Source of the DNA: Deltaproteobacteria bacterium
GTDB lineage: Bacteria; Myxococcota_A; UBA9042; DTJE01
Assembly (NCBI GenBank): GCA_016784945.1
Contig: JADHTP010000239.1
Span: forward strand, 1-5,266
Length of the DNA: 5,266 bases
Direction of reading: 5' to 3'
The position numbers and the translations under genes are program-made. How positions within the stretch are numbered: position 1 is the stretch's first letter; every line of letters starts with the position of its first letter. Shown piece by piece: positions 5,263 through 5,266 of this stretch. The notes below the pieces were generated by a model. It worked only from the letters and a program-made list of their open reading frames with translations. It did no database searches and was not told where the DNA came from.

Positions 5263-5266
5263 TATG

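Noticed and set aside
1..5266. Anti-phage defence island, CRISPR array, tRNA or insertion sequence
   Set aside because: No repeat-spacer pattern, no tRNA-like cloverleaf, and no transposase, nuclease, helicase or toxin-like protein was found in either strand.

Overview
This high-GC window (roughly 60-65% by eye) comes from a Gram-negative bacterium. A Skp/OmpH periplasmic chaperone requires an outer membrane, and most genes carry clear GGAGG ribosome binding sites. Gene content and protein style are compatible with a deltaproteobacterial-type lineage (Desulfobacterota or a relative), but nothing here fixes the taxon. I see no mobile element, CRISPR array, tRNA or rRNA.

Left half (about 1-3047, minus strand). 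Four genes are read leftward from a divergent promoter region: a Skp/OmpH-like chaperone with a signal peptide (2535-3047); a rhomboid-family intramembrane serine protease with its full catalytic set (1847-2527); a TMTC/DUF1736-type multi-pass glycosyltransferase with C-terminal TPRs (306-1850); and the N-terminus of a NodU/CmcH-type carbamoyltransferase cut by the window edge (1-254). The spacings are 7 nt, a 4-nt TTGA overlap and 51 nt, with no terminator between genes, so they look like one transcription unit. The last two genes both appear to start at TTG, each 5 nt after a perfect GGAGG. The set is envelope-centred: a periplasmic chaperone, a membrane protease, a lipid-donor glycosyltransferase and a small-molecule carbamoylating enzyme. 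A role in making or modifying surface glycans or glycoproteins is an inference from this grouping.

Middle (3048-4261). A 179-bp divergent intergenic region carries a good sigma70-type promoter for the rightward gene, a weaker one for the leftward operon, and a perfect 10-bp palindrome just upstream of the latter. The rightward gene is a complete class II-type histone-deacetylase-family zinc amidohydrolase (3227-4261) with all metal ligands, the His dyad and the catalytic Tyr. A Leu at the gatekeeper position makes it look more like an acyl-lysine deacetylase than a polyamine deacetylase.

Right end (4262-5266). After a 110-bp gap with a tandem GGACNGTCC element and hairpin come two small membrane-protein genes that overlap by 4 nt (GTGA): a DUF4234 protein (4372-4719) and a DUF2752 protein with a CPGCG motif (4716-5168). 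The last 98 bp are non-coding and contain a nested stem-loop followed by a G6/C6 hairpin, either a terminator-like structure or part of a dispersed palindromic repeat.

The individual genes belong to known families. The more unusual points are the operon composition, the His-to-Asn change in the carbamoyltransferase motif, the DUF4234-DUF2752 coupled pair and the unexplained palindromic elements.
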